NCBI GenBank assembly: GCA_900168235.1
Contig: FUZG01000005.1
Location: 62,001-126,000, forward strand
DNA: 64,000 nt
Reading direction: 5' to 3'
Source: Lachnospiraceae bacterium
GTDB taxonomy: Bacteria; Bacillota; Clostridia; Lachnospirales; Lachnospiraceae
The position numbers and the translations under genes are program-made. The notes under the pieces were generated by a model. That model did not search any database and was not told the DNA's origin. It saw nothing but the letters and a program-made list of their open reading frames with translations. Of the stretch, positions 9,082 to 18,400 are shown piece by piece (position 1 is the first letter of the stretch; every line of letters starts with the position of its first letter).

Positions 9082-10362
9082 TCAATCTCCGAGAGAAAGA
9101 TTCAGATTTAGATCAACATATCCCTCGATGCCGTCCACATGACCTTTTGAAGAATACTGCCATGCGTCATAACGGCCTTTATAGCTGGGAGTCCGTACTT
9201 TGTACTGTGCAAGCCAGATCTTCCAGTCTCCGAGTGATTCCGTATCAATATATTTATTAAACCAGTTTTTGCTGGCGTAAACACCGGCACGGTATCCCAT
9301 ACCTGTGAGCGTTTCACAGAACGCATTTATATTGGCAGTTCTCACTGCCTTATCGAGGCCGTCTGCTCTGCCTCCCGAACCCTCAACATCGATAAATACG
9401 GGAGTTGAAAGCTCCTCCGGCTTCACAAGGGAAGCAACCATACTGGCTTCTTCCACGGCTTCTGTAGTATTCAATGCCTGAGTAAAGAAATATACACCGA
9501 TCTTCATTCCCGCAGCTTTTGCACCTGCAAAATTTTTCTGAAAATAAGGATCCTCAACGAGTGAACCGCTGGATGATCCCCGGTAGCCTAAGCGGATAAT
9601 GGCAAATTCAACGCCGCTGTCCCGCACGGTCTCCCAGTCTATATCTTTATTGTACTTGGAAACATCGATTCCAAGAGTACCATTAGAGAGGTCGATCCCG
9701 CCTGCTTCCAAAAGCTCGCCGTCGTCTTCCTCGTCTATGTCTGCTGTATCTTCCTCTTCTGCGTTGATATCCGATTCCATAAAGATCATGGAGCTGATAT
9801 CCGCAACTGCGGTATAGGATATCTCCTGCCTTACAGTCACCGTGCTCACTTCCTCCGGCGCAATGTAACCCGGTGTGGGTGTGAGCTCCACGGTATATCT
9901 CCCGCTCGGAAGATCCGCCGCGTACAATATCCCGTCCTGATCAGAATCTTCGTAAGACGCAGAAAATGAATCGCTGTTCACGGTGCAGATAAAATCAACA
10001 CCACTAACCGGCCTCCCGTCCCTGTCAACCACGATCATTCTGATATCGCGGTTGACGGATGAGAGCAGCAGCGTGAGCTGGGATCTTTCCTCCTGATAAG
10101 TTTTTTGATCCCGCGCTCTTACCGGATCATCAACAGGTGTGATCCCGGCATCTGCCAGTGCCGACAGCGATTCCGTTTCAGGCACAGCTTCCCCCGGAGG
10201 TTCCTCTGATGCGCCGTGTATTCCCTCTTCTGCCTTTATCTCCTGCCCTGTGGCGGGAGCGGATCTGCTCCATAAAGACAGCATCAGAAATGCACCCATG
10301 ATCGTCAGAACCCCTGAAAAAAGTGCTATAAGTATAAACTGCTTATACCTCATTTGCCACAT
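9082..10362 (-). CDS. Membrane-anchored GH25 muramidase with Cna-B-like domain
   Basis: Up to 426 residues. A transmembrane anchor (about residues 10-30) is followed by an acidic/proline-rich linker, a small domain around residues 108-170 ([23 protein letters not shown]) resembling Cna-B or prealbumin-like folds, a very acidic linker, and a GH25 domain from about 228 to the end. GH25 marks are [23 protein letters not shown], the catalytic DxE in FIDVEGSG, and WLAQY. It cleaves peptidoglycan outside the cell. The gene overlaps the end of rfbA, so it is co-transcribed with the rhamnose genes. The start is uncertain: an internal ATG at 10353 is also possible and neither has a clear ribosome binding site. 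Confidence 0.88.
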   Translation of the reverse strand: MWQMRYKQFILIALFSGVLTIMGAFLMLSLWSRSAPATGQEIKAEEGIHGASEEPPGEAVPETESLSALADAGITPVDDPVRARDQKTYQEERSQLTLLLSSVNRDIRMIVVDRDGRPVSGVDFICTVNSDSFSASYEDSDQDGILYAADLPSGRYTVELTPTPGYIAPEEVSTVTVRQEISYTAVADISSMIFMESDINAEEEDTADIDEEDDGELLEAGGIDLSNGTLGIDVSKYNKDIDWETVRDSGVEFAIIRLGYRGSSSGSLVEDPYFQKNFAGAKAAGMKIGVYFFTQALNTTEAVEEASMVASLVKPEELSTPVFIDVEGSGGRADGLDKAVRTANINAFCETLTGMGYRAGVYASKNWFNKYIDTESLGDWKIWLAQYKVRTPSYKGRYDAWQYSSKGHVDGIEGYVDLNLNLSLGD

Positions 10363-11212
10363 CGACCAGGTACTGGCCGTATGCAGTCTTCAGCAGAGGC
10401 TCTGCAAGCTTTAAGAGTTCCTCTTTATTGATAAAGCCCTTCTTGTAAGCGATCTCCTCGACACAGGAAATATAAAGTCCCTGTCTCTTCTGGAATGCAG
10501 CTACAAAGTCTGCAGCATCAAGAAGTGAATCGTGGCTTCCTGTATCAAGCCATGCAAATCCGCGTCCGAGAGTCTCTACATAGAGATCACCGCGCTCAAG
10601 ATAGGCGTTGTTCACAGTTGTGATCTCAAGCTCTCCTCTTGCGGAAGGCTTAACATTTTTCGCAATATCAACAACATCATTGTCATAGAAGTACAGTCCC
10701 GGAACTGCGTACTTTGACTTCGGATTCTCCGGCTTCTCCTCGATGGAGATAGCTCTTCCTGCTGCGTCAAACTCAACAACGCCGTAAGCTCTCGGATCCT
10801 TTACATAGTAGCCGAAGATAGTAGCGCCCTTGTCTCTTGATGCTGCGCGCTCAAGAACCGCTGAGAAATCATGTCCGTAGAAAATATTATCTCCGAGGAC
10901 CATTGCAACGCTGTCATTTCCGATAAAGTCAGCGCCTATGATAAATGCCTCTGCAAGTCCGTTCGGATGCTCCTGAACCTTGTAGTTCATGTTGAGTCCG
11001 AGCTGTGATCCGTCTCCGAAGAGCTCCTCAAACATAGGAAGATCTCTCGGTGTGGAGATTATCAGGATATCCCTGATACCTGCCAGCATGAGTGTTGACA
11101 GCGGATAATAGATCATCGGTTTATCATAAACCGGCATCATCTGCTTTGAAACGGCTTTTGTCAGGGGGTAAAGTCTTGTACCCGATCCACCTGCAAGAAT
11201 AATACCTTTCAT
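10343..11212 (-). CDS. rfbA: Glucose-1-phosphate thymidylyltransferase
   Basis: 289 residues, full length for RmlA. N-terminal nucleotide-binding motif [11 protein letters not shown], then [17 protein letters not shown], and [11 protein letters not shown]. It makes dTDP-glucose from dTTP and glucose 1-phosphate, the first step to dTDP-L-rhamnose. AAAGGAG stands before the ATG at 11212. It follows rfbB by 24 bases in the same operon, and its end overlaps the start of the GH25 gene. Confidence 0.96.
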   Translation of the reverse strand: MKGIILAGGSGTRLYPLTKAVSKQMMPVYDKPMIYYPLSTLMLAGIRDILIISTPRDLPMFEELFGDGSQLGLNMNYKVQEHPNGLAEAFIIGADFIGNDSVAMVLGDNIFYGHDFSAVLERAASRDKGATIFGYYVKDPRAYGVVEFDAAGRAISIEEKPENPKSKYAVPGLYFYDNDVVDIAKNVKPSARGELEITTVNNAYLERGDLYVETLGRGFAWLDTGSHDSLLDAADFVAAFQKRQGLYISCVEEIAYKKGFINKEELLKLAEPLLKTAYGQYLVDVANEV

Positions 11213-11236
11213 AAATACATCTCCTTTTTACCGATT

Positions 11237-12319
11237 TTAGCGGTCAGAATACATCTTGTCGTAATATTTCTGATAATCTCCGCTGGTAACCTCTGTCATC
11301 CATTCCTGGTTCTCAAGGTACCACTTAACGGTCTTCTTTATACCCTCAGCAAAATATGTCTCAGGCTCCCAGCCAAGCTCTGCCTTGATCTTGTCAGGCG
11401 CGATAGCATAACGGCGGTCGTGGCCCTTTCTGTCTGCTACGAAGCGGATAAGCTCCTCGCTGACATTTGCCTTTCTCGGGTCAGAATCAGGAAGGATCTC
11501 CTTCAGAGTATCGAGGATGATGTGGATGATCTCGATATTCTGCTTTTCATTATGTCCGCCGATGTTGTACTTCTCACCGATGCGTCCGCCCTCGAGTACC
11601 ATATCGATACCCTTGCAATGGTCATCTACATAGAGCCAGTCACGGATGTTCTTTCCATCGCCGTAAACCGGAAGCTCCTTGCCCTGAAGCGCATTGTTGA
11701 TGATAAGCGGAATGAGCTTCTCAGGGAACTGGAAAGGTCCGTAGTTATTGGAGCAGTTTGTGATTACTGCCGGAAACTTGTATGTATCAACATAAGCCTT
11801 TACAAGAAAGTCTGAAGAAGCCTTACTTGCAGAATACGGGCTGTGCGGTGAGTACGGTGTTGTCTCATAGAAGAAATCTGTGAGATTGTCGAGAGATCCG
11901 TAAACCTCATCAGTTGAAACATGAAGGAACTTCTTTCCTTCCTTAAATGAACCGTCTTCGTTCTCCCATGCATCCTTTGCGCAGTTAAGCATTACAAGAG
12001 TACCGAGAACGTTTGTCTCTACAAAGATCTCAGGATTTACGATACTGCGGTCTACGTGGCTTTCTGCGGCAAAGTTTACAACGTAATCAACGTCATTTTC
12101 CTTAAATACCTTTGTTATCGCTTCACGGTCACGGATATCAGCCTTTACGAATGTATAATTATCACGGTTCTCAACATCCTTGAGATTACCGAGATTTCCT
12201 GCATAGGTAAGCGCATCAACATTGATGATACGGATATCATCGCCATGCTTTCTAAACATGTAATGAACAAAATTGGAACCAATGAATCCGGCTCCTCCTG
12301 TTACAAGATAAGTCTTCAT
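11237..12319 (-). CDS. rfbB: dTDP-glucose 4,6-dehydratase
   Basis: The ATG at 12319 is chosen because GGAGGT lies just upstream and the protein then starts with MKTYLVTGGAGFIGSNF, the NAD-binding Rossmann motif; upstream in-frame codons are leader. About 360 residues. The short-chain dehydrogenase active site is YSASKASSDF, and RKGHDRRYAI is also diagnostic of RmlB. It converts dTDP-glucose to dTDP-4-keto-6-deoxyglucose. It is the first gene of the surface polysaccharide operon, about 70 bases downstream of a consensus-like promoter. Confidence 0.96.
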   Translation of the reverse strand: MKTYLVTGGAGFIGSNFVHYMFRKHGDDIRIINVDALTYAGNLGNLKDVENRDNYTFVKADIRDREAITKVFKENDVDYVVNFAAESHVDRSIVNPEIFVETNVLGTLVMLNCAKDAWENEDGSFKEGKKFLHVSTDEVYGSLDNLTDFFYETTPYSPHSPYSASKASSDFLVKAYVDTYKFPAVITNCSNNYGPFQFPEKLIPLIINNALQGKELPVYGDGKNIRDWLYVDDHCKGIDMVLEGGRIGEKYNIGGHNEKQNIEIIHIILDTLKEILPDSDPRKANVSEELIRFVADRKGHDRRYAIAPDKIKAELGWEPETYFAEGIKKTVKWYLENQEWMTEVTSGDYQKYYDKMYSDR

Positions 12320-12391
12320 TTTGACCTCCGTTAAATCGGGATAAATTAAACGAGGCGCGTAAATTGCGCACACGAACCCATAATTGCTAAA

Positions 12392-12420
12392 AGTATAGCA
12401 CAAACCTTCTCTCGTGACAA
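12392..12420 (-). promoter_or_regulatory. Sigma-70-type promoter of the polysaccharide operon
   Basis: On the minus strand, TTGTCA (12415-12420) and TATACT (12392-12397) are separated by exactly 17 bases. They lie about 70 bases before the rfbB start, with no gene between. This is the only good promoter seen upstream of the nine-gene minus-strand cluster. Confidence 0.7.
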
Positions 12421-12513
12421 ACCCGTACATTATTGACCACATCCCCCGTACAATAAGGAGATATGAATGAAATTATGTACAAAAGATTTGCTAGAAACAG
12501 CACTTTTATACTG

Positions 12514-12519
12514 TATAAT
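12514..12519 (+). promoter_or_regulatory. Candidate -10 element for the 12576 glycosyltransferase gene
   Basis: A perfect TATAAT lies 57 bases before the ATG of the plus-strand glycosyltransferase gene. No good -35 is present at 17 bases (TTGCTA is 20 bases upstream), so the promoter is only partly supported. Confidence 0.4.
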
Positions 12520-12575
12520 GGACAAAAAGGGGGAGATGATATAAAAATGCCATATCATCTCAGATCGGAGGGGTT

Positions 12576-13583
12576 ATGACATTCAGTTTATGTATGATCG
12601 TTAAGAATGAAGAAGAAATACTGGCGCGATGTCTGGATTCTCTTCATGATCTTATGGATGAGATAATAATCGTTGATACCGGTTCTGATGACCGTACCGT
12701 TGAGATCGCAAAACAGTATACAGATAAGGTTTTCTCTTTTGAATGGCACGATGACTTTTCAGAAGCCCGTAATTTCGCCTTTTCCAAAGCTACCATGGAT
12801 TACATCTACAGTGCCGATGCAGATGAAGTCTTGGACGAAGAGGAACACGAGAAATTCCGCATGCTGAAGGAAGCGCTCCTGCCTGAAATAGAGATAGTAC
12901 AGATGTACTATACAAACCAGCTCGAGTTTAACACTACCTATAATTATGATGAGGAGCTCCGTCCGAAGCTTTATAAGAGGCTCAGGACTCCTGTATGGGT
13001 AGACCCGCTTCACGAGACCGTGCGTCTGGATCCCGTTGTATTTGACAGCGATATAAAGATCCGCCACTGTCCTACTTCTGCTCATCAGAACAGAGACTTT
13101 GCGATCTTCCAGAAAGAGATAAAAGAAAACGGAAAGCTTTCCGAAAAATTACAGCGCATGTACGCCCGTGAGCTGTTTATATCAGGTTCTGACGATGATT
13201 TCCTCAATGCAGAGCCCTATTTCCGTAAGCGTATTAATAAAGATGCGTCAGAAGACCTCATCATGCACGACGCATGCGTACTGGTAAAATGCGCCCGCAT
13301 AAGGAACGACTCCGATGCCATGCTTTATGCCGCAGGAAGGGCACTTGCCGCAGACGAAACGCCTTCCGAAGTGGTCTTTGAGCTCGGAGAGTTTTACAGA
13401 AGCCGCCATGATTTCAACGAAGCAGTCATGTGGTACTACAACGCAGCCTTTGAAACAGAACCGCTCTTAAACCAGAAATACGGCGGTCTGTTCCCGTTCA
13501 TGGGGCTTCATGTAACATACGTTATACTTGGAGACCGTGAAAAAGCCGCAAAATATGGCACCCTCATGAGAGAGTGCCAGTAA
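12576..13583 (+). CDS. Family 2 glycosyltransferase with C-terminal repeat-like region
   Basis: 335 residues. The N-terminal GT-A domain has LCMIVKNEEEILARCLDSL, IIVDTGSDDRTVEIA, DDFSEARNFAF and the metal-binding SADADEVLD, as in SunS/WaaE-like family 2 glycosyltransferases. The C-terminal 130 residues are helical, resembling TPR-like repeats. GGAGGGGTT precedes the ATG. It is transcribed away from the polysaccharide operon from the shared intergenic region, so a role in surface glycan or protein glycosylation is possible but unproven. Confidence 0.85.
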   Translation: MTFSLCMIVKNEEEILARCLDSLHDLMDEIIIVDTGSDDRTVEIAKQYTDKVFSFEWHDDFSEARNFAFSKATMDYIYSADADEVLDEEEHEKFRMLKEALLPEIEIVQMYYTNQLEFNTTYNYDEELRPKLYKRLRTPVWVDPLHETVRLDPVVFDSDIKIRHCPTSAHQNRDFAIFQKEIKENGKLSEKLQRMYARELFISGSDDDFLNAEPYFRKRINKDASEDLIMHDACVLVKCARIRNDSDAMLYAAGRALAADETPSEVVFELGEFYRSRHDFNEAVMWYYNAAFETEPLLNQKYGGLFPFMGLHVTYVILGDREKAAKYGTLMRECQ

Positions 13584-13590
13584 CCGATCC

Positions 13591-14313
13591 TCAGTGTCCC
13601 TTAGGAACTCTGGAGAGCATATTTTTTTCATAAGTCCTGTCCGCGATCAGGAGATGGATGAACAGGATAGCGAGGAATACTGCCGCACCCCATATCGCTC
13701 TGACTCCGAAAAAGTGACAGAGCACCGTGGACAGCACACCTCCTGCAAAAAACAAAAATAACATGATGAAATGACCGGTCGCCACGCGGCCGGCCTTTTT
13801 ATCGCCGTCGCGGACCGCTTTTACCAGATTGCTTCCGGTCTGTCGTATGTGATTTGTAACAAAAATCGTTGCCATGGGGATGCCTTCATTCTGTCTGAAA
13901 GTATTGAACTGCATGGAACAAATGAAGTTCAGTGCCACCTGACATATCTGGTCAGGCGCACTCACAGGAAGTGCTCCGAGGATCAATACCATCACTATCT
14001 CAAACCCCACAAGGATAGTATCCCAGCGGAGCATATGATACTCTTTCACTTTTTTCGCAAGTATCTCTGACACGATCGCCCCGAGAAAATAGGCTGAAAT
14101 AGGAATGAGCAGATATAACACGCGTTCCATATTGCGATTTCCAAGCGCCATCGCGAACAACACCACATTTGCAGTCTGCGCATTACAGAACACTCCGCCG
14201 CGCACTGAATAGGTGTATGCTCCGTAAAATCCCGCAACAAAGATCAGCATCCAAAAAGTGCCGTGCTTCTCACACTCAAGAAAACTGACCTCTTCATTTC
14301 GTTTTTCTGACAT
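13591..14313 (-). CDS. YoaK-family (DUF1275) membrane protein
   Basis: About 240 residues from the ATG at 14313, preceded by GAGGG; a longer frame to 14388 has no ribosome binding site. Six hydrophobic segments, with FYGAYTYSVRGGVFCNAQTANVV near the N-terminus and MPMATIF/TNHIRQTG-type sequence, identify the DUF1275/YoaK family. The function of the family is not established. The gene converges on the plus-strand glycosyltransferase gene with only 7 bases between their ends. Confidence 0.82.
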   Translation of the reverse strand: MSEKRNEEVSFLECEKHGTFWMLIFVAGFYGAYTYSVRGGVFCNAQTANVVLFAMALGNRNMERVLYLLIPISAYFLGAIVSEILAKKVKEYHMLRWDTILVGFEIVMVLILGALPVSAPDQICQVALNFICSMQFNTFRQNEGIPMATIFVTNHIRQTGSNLVKAVRDGDKKAGRVATGHFIMLFLFFAGGVLSTVLCHFFGVRAIWGAAVFLAILFIHLLIADRTYEKNMLSRVPKGH

Positions 14314-14400
14314 GATAAAACCCTCTTTAATAACTGTGCTGCACTGTATTTTTACAAACGATCTTAGTATAGCACTACAGTCAAACACGAGTTATTCAAT

Positions 14401-15276
14401 TTACTTATCACTGATCTGTCCGAAAAAGAGATACTGCTGCATGACGCCATTCCAGGGAGTGTACTTTTCCAAAGGAAAATGACCATCATAGTGATCCGCG
14501 AGGACACGCTTTATCCAGACATCCTCAGGGAAGAAGTCCATCCTGTGGTATGCAAAAAGCGCTGTACAGCTCGCAACCTTCACGCCTACGCCATAAAGCT
14601 TTTCAAGCTCGGTCAGAAGCTCTGCATCCGAAAGTCCTGCAAAGGCTTCGAGAGATACCTCCCCGTCTGCTATGTCTTTTGCCGCCTTCATAAGGTACTT
14701 TGTGCGATAGCCTGTTCCGCATGCAGAGATCTCATCTTCAGAGAGTGACGCCATCTGCTCCGGTGTGGGAAAAAGGTAGCAGCCGTCTTTTTCTATTCCT
14801 GCCGCTTTACAAAGCTTTTCCACGGATGCACGTATCGCAGGGATATTCTTTCTCTGAGATATGATGAAGGTCATTAATGTCTCAAAATACTCCTGCTTCA
14901 GGATACGTATTCCTTTTCCTGTTTCAGACGCGCGGAATAAGTAGTCATCCTCTGCTTTATCTATTTTGGCGCGTATCTTCGAGTAATCTGTCTTCAGATC
15001 AAGATACTCTTCCCAGAAGTCATAAAACTCTGTTTTGCCGCAGTTTATAAAAAACGTGTGCTTAAAATCAGCTGTTCCGTAACGCACTATATCATTGTCT
15101 TTTCCGCTGTATTCCTTGATTTCATCAGCATCAAAGAGCTCACGGATATTCAACACATAACCGCCTGCGATCACTCTGTAGCTTCCGTCAGGCTGTTCAT
15201 TCCATCTGAAACACTGACCGCTTTCTGCTATTTTTTTCAGGTCAAAATCATCATGTACTTCCAGGATCACTGCCAA
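14401..15276 (-). CDS. 8-oxoguanine DNA glycosylase/AP lyase (OGG1 type)
   Basis: 291 residues. The N-terminal half matches the OGG_N fold (GQCFRWNEQPDGSY). The HhH-GPD domain has LYGVGVKVASCTALF, whose Lys is the expected catalytic Schiff-base residue, and FFPEDVWIKRVL with the conserved Asp. It removes 8-oxoguanine and nicks the strand. The gene overlaps the end of the upstream dihydrouridine synthase gene by 10 bases, so the two are co-transcribed. Confidence 0.9.
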   Translation of the reverse strand: MAVILEVHDDFDLKKIAESGQCFRWNEQPDGSYRVIAGGYVLNIRELFDADEIKEYSGKDNDIVRYGTADFKHTFFINCGKTEFYDFWEEYLDLKTDYSKIRAKIDKAEDDYLFRASETGKGIRILKQEYFETLMTFIISQRKNIPAIRASVEKLCKAAGIEKDGCYLFPTPEQMASLSEDEISACGTGYRTKYLMKAAKDIADGEVSLEAFAGLSDAELLTELEKLYGVGVKVASCTALFAYHRMDFFPEDVWIKRVLADHYDGHFPLEKYTPWNGVMQQYLFFGQISDK

Positions 15277-16268
15277 ATCTCCCTTACTGCGCTTTCATAT
15301 TCAACCGGATTCTTTGCGCGAAGAATTTTTCTGATACAACGCTCTTTTTCGCTGAAGTTCACACTGAGAAATCCCCAGAGTTCCTTCATGCGGTTCACCG
15401 CATTTATACCGCCTGCGCCGGGTGTTTCCATTTCCACGCGATACTGCTGGTATAATTCCGCGGTGAAGGCTTTAAGTTCATCCTTATCCGCACCTTCAAA
15501 ACCGTTGAATCTCCTGATGAGGGCAGGGTCCTGCAAAAGTCCCCGTCCTATCATGATGTTTTGAACCTTTGGAAACATTTCCTTTATTTTCTGAAGATCA
15601 TCCTCCGCATAAATGTCGCCATTATAAACAAGCGGGTGTCTGCTTTCCTCATAAAAAGCCCGAAACGCCTCCAGATCCGGCGTTCCTCTGTAAAAATCCT
15701 TTCCCACTCTGGGATGCACCGTAAGTTCTGACATAGGATAACGGTTGTATATCTCAATGAGCTTCGGAACCACCTCAGAATCACGACGTCCTATTCTTGT
15801 TTTCACAGAAAGGCGTACAGACGGCTTATCAGGGCTCTTTAACTCCTCACCCTCCCAGTTTTCGCTTATAAGGGTGATACCGCGCTTTTCCATTCCGTTA
15901 AAAACTTCGTCTAAAAACCGGTCAAGTTTGTCAGGATTGGAAAGAAATCCTGAGCCCTTACCGCGCTTAACTACAGAAAGCGCCGGACAGCCAAGATTTA
16001 TGCTTATCTCCGGATATCCCAGCTCTGTTATCATCTCCGCCGTGTCCAGAAAGTCCAGACTGGAATTTGTAAGGATCTGCGGTACAGCGGGGATATTTTC
16101 ATTATTTTCAGGAAGAATATCCCTCTTTTCTCTCTTTTTTATCTTGCCTTTTTCCATGGCAGATACAAAAGGCATGTAATACTTATCGGGTCCGCCAAAA
16201 TATTTATGGTGAAGCCGTCTGAATACAAAGCCTGTAATTCCCTCAAGAGGGGCAAAATAATATTTCAT
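15267..16268 (-). CDS. dus: tRNA-dihydrouridine synthase
   Basis: About 333 residues from the ATG at 16268, where the typical start MKYYFAPLEGITG occurs; the longer frame to 16319 adds an unrelated leader. Dus marks: NLGCP near residue 95 followed by the Cys-equivalent region, LSVKTRIG, ELTVHPR and VYNGDIY, and MIGRGLLQDPAL (FMN binding). It reduces uridine in tRNA D-loops. The gene for OGG1-type glycosylase overlaps its end. Confidence 0.9.
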   Translation of the reverse strand: MKYYFAPLEGITGFVFRRLHHKYFGGPDKYYMPFVSAMEKGKIKKREKRDILPENNENIPAVPQILTNSSLDFLDTAEMITELGYPEISINLGCPALSVVKRGKGSGFLSNPDKLDRFLDEVFNGMEKRGITLISENWEGEELKSPDKPSVRLSVKTRIGRRDSEVVPKLIEIYNRYPMSELTVHPRVGKDFYRGTPDLEAFRAFYEESRHPLVYNGDIYAEDDLQKIKEMFPKVQNIMIGRGLLQDPALIRRFNGFEGADKDELKAFTAELYQQYRVEMETPGAGGINAVNRMKELWGFLSVNFSEKERCIRKILRAKNPVEYESAVREIWQ

Positions 16269-16342
16269 AAAATAACACTCCAAACTCAGGGCATTATAGC
16301 CCGGTGCTGATTTTAACAATTATTTATTTCAATGTCACGCAC

Positions 16343-16933
16343 TCAATTCAAGCCATTGTTTTTGGAGATAATTTTGGACAGGATGTAGAGGATCACTACC
16401 AGTGCCAGTGACAATAGGATCATCACAGGATTTTCGAACGCCTGCACAAAGCTCGCGCCGAATAGAGCCAGAAAGCCTATCATGAGTAACTTAGCGGCGA
16501 TTATCGTGCACAGATATTTTCCTGCATTGTAGTCAGAAAGCCCAAACACAAGATTCAAAAATGCGGATGGCGTAAACGGAAATATCGTCACCACAAAAAG
16601 CGTTGATATGCTGATGCTTTGAACCCATTCTTTTCCTTTTTGAACCTTTTCATGATTTCTCATGATATATTCAACCGGCCGTCGTATGACATGCCGTATC
16701 AGGAGAAACACTAGGGTACAGCCCACAGAAGTTCCGATCCAGCTCAAAAGAAACCCTAAGAAAGGCCCGTATACCGCGATATTAAAGGTCACTATCCCTA
16801 TGAGCGGCAGGGGCGGGATAAAGGATTCCAGCGCAGTTAAAAGAACGGCCGCTATCGGATTATTGCCGAGATTTTCCAGTATTTCCTGATAAAATGATAT
16901 TTCTGACAATCTATTTATAATAAAACTGATCAT
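16343..16933 (-). CDS. VTT-domain (DedA/TVP38-like) membrane protein
   Basis: 196 residues with about five hydrophobic segments. ESFIPPLPLIGIVTFN and GFLLSWIGTSVGC are typical of the VTT/SNARE-associated domain with its re-entrant helix, and FPFTPSAFLNLVFG is the second conserved block. The family is linked to lipid scrambling or transport across the membrane; the substrate here is not known. The gene stands alone, followed on the minus strand by dus after 74 bases. Confidence 0.8.
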   Translation of the reverse strand: MISFIINRLSEISFYQEILENLGNNPIAAVLLTALESFIPPLPLIGIVTFNIAVYGPFLGFLLSWIGTSVGCTLVFLLIRHVIRRPVEYIMRNHEKVQKGKEWVQSISISTLFVVTIFPFTPSAFLNLVFGLSDYNAGKYLCTIIAAKLLMIGFLALFGASFVQAFENPVMILLSLALVVILYILSKIISKNNGLN

Positions 16934-17091
16934 ATTGTGAACCCCATTAGTAAATTTACCGATACATAATTATCTTAATGATTTAAGGGTTTTACGTATT
17001 TTTATCCCTTACCGGTAACACGAATTGCTTCGCTTTTTATAAAGTTTACACATTCCTTCTTAATAATTTATGAGTAATCTTATAAAAACAG

Positions 17092-17118
17092 CTTAACGTT
17101 AAGTAAATCTGTTATACT
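17092..17118 (+). promoter_or_regulatory. Promoter with overlapping palindrome before the GGDEF gene
   Basis: TATACT at 17113-17118 is a fair -10 element 42 bases before the start. A perfect 12-base palindrome, CTTAACGTTAAG (17092-17103), covers the place of the -35 element, so a repressor or activator site is plausible. Confidence 0.4.
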
Positions 17119-17159
17119 GTTGTGCGTATATTTTATATATATTTCACGGGAGGTAGCAT

Positions 17160-18323
17160 TTGTCTGAACATGCTTTTTTCTATATTGAATCAAATGTAGT
17201 GTGTACGATAGTCCTGATCCTGGTTCTAATCCGTGTTTACCGGGATGCTGACAAACAGCAGAGTCAGATCCTGTTCAGCAGGGTACTTTTTAGTCAGATC
17301 GTGTACTTTGGCGTGATCGATAACGTATGGATGCTTGTTGACAGCGGCATGTGGCCCAGGACAGAATTTGCGCTCCAGTTCACCAATATCCTGATCTATC
17401 TCGCCTATTCTGCTATGGGCGTCTTCTGGTTCACATATACGGAGTACATGCTGAAACGTGAATATATCCGTACTCTGAAGGGGCAGTTTCTTGCGTCTCT
17501 TCCCGGTATCATAAGCTGTGCCATCGTTATTATCGCATTTTTTGCAGGAAAGGGTTATTACCTTGATGAATCAGGTTCACTTTTAAATGCTGTCTTTTTC
17601 TACACGATGATAACCGTTCCTTTTGGATATCTGATCGCAGCTTCCTGCCGTGCTTTTTACCTTGCTTTTTCAAAAGAGGGCTATGCCAACCGGTCGTTAT
17701 ATCTTTCTGTCGGTGGTTACGCATTCCCCATTTTAATAGCCGGAGGACTTCAGACAGTCTTTTGGAGAGGGTCGTTCCTGTGCTTTGGCGTAATGATCTC
17801 CATGATCTATGTCTATATCAGCTCTCTTGAAAGCAAGATATATATGGACCCGCTCACTCAGGTCAATAACCGCAACAACCTGAACCATTATCTGGACCGG
17901 GCGCTGAAAAACAGCCTAAGCTCCGAAAAACTTTATGTTCTGATGATCGATATCGACAGGTTCAAGGAAATTAATGACATGTATGGGCATCAGACGGGAG
18001 ACCGGGCACTTATCAGGCTTGCCAAGATACTTAAGGGACTTTGCAATGATCCTTCCAGACATTTCGTAGCGAGGTACGGCGGTGATGAGTTTATCATCGT
18101 AGCATCCGTTGAGTCCGAGAATGAGATTCTGACTCTTATCGACTCCATAAGAGAACAGCTGGCTATTCCTGATGCAGATGAGAAAAATCCATATCAGATA
18201 GAGCTCAGCATAGGTTACGCCCTGTGGAATCCTACATATATGAAGAAAGTTCAGGATCTGATATACATGGCTGACGGAGCCCTTTATGAAGAAAAGAATG
18301 CCCGCAGACAGCGAGCATTTTGA
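17160..18323 (+). CDS. Membrane-bound diguanylate cyclase (GGDEF)
   Basis: 387 residues, starting at a TTG codon placed 6 bases after GGGAGG; no ATG lies nearby. Seven hydrophobic segments fill residues 1-220, a sensor-like membrane module. The GGDEF domain follows, with YMDPLTQVNNRNNL, IDIDRFKEINDMYGHQTGD and the active-site RYGGDEF intact. No RxxD inhibitory site is visible five residues before GGDEF. It should make cyclic di-GMP in response to an unknown signal. It is transcribed alone and ends at a bidirectional terminator. Confidence 0.9.
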   Translation: MSEHAFFYIESNVVCTIVLILVLIRVYRDADKQQSQILFSRVLFSQIVYFGVIDNVWMLVDSGMWPRTEFALQFTNILIYLAYSAMGVFWFTYTEYMLKREYIRTLKGQFLASLPGIISCAIVIIAFFAGKGYYLDESGSLLNAVFFYTMITVPFGYLIAASCRAFYLAFSKEGYANRSLYLSVGGYAFPILIAGGLQTVFWRGSFLCFGVMISMIYVYISSLESKIYMDPLTQVNNRNNLNHYLDRALKNSLSSEKLYVLMIDIDRFKEINDMYGHQTGDRALIRLAKILKGLCNDPSRHFVARYGGDEFIIVASVESENEILTLIDSIREQLAIPDADEKNPYQIELSIGYALWNPTYMKKVQDLIYMADGALYEEKNARRQRAF

Positions 18324-18335
18324 TAATCCCTATAC

Positions 18336-18384
18336 AAAAACAGCAGTACCGAAGCCTTTACAGGCACATCGGACTGCTGTTTTT
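18336..18384. terminator. Bidirectional terminator between convergent genes
   Basis: Arms AAACAGCAGTACCGA and TCGGACTGCTGTTT form a strong hairpin, with T-runs on both strands. It lies between the convergent GGDEF and formate/nitrite-channel genes and can serve both. Confidence 0.85.
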
Positions 18385-18400
18385 ACTTTTAAATTAGTGT

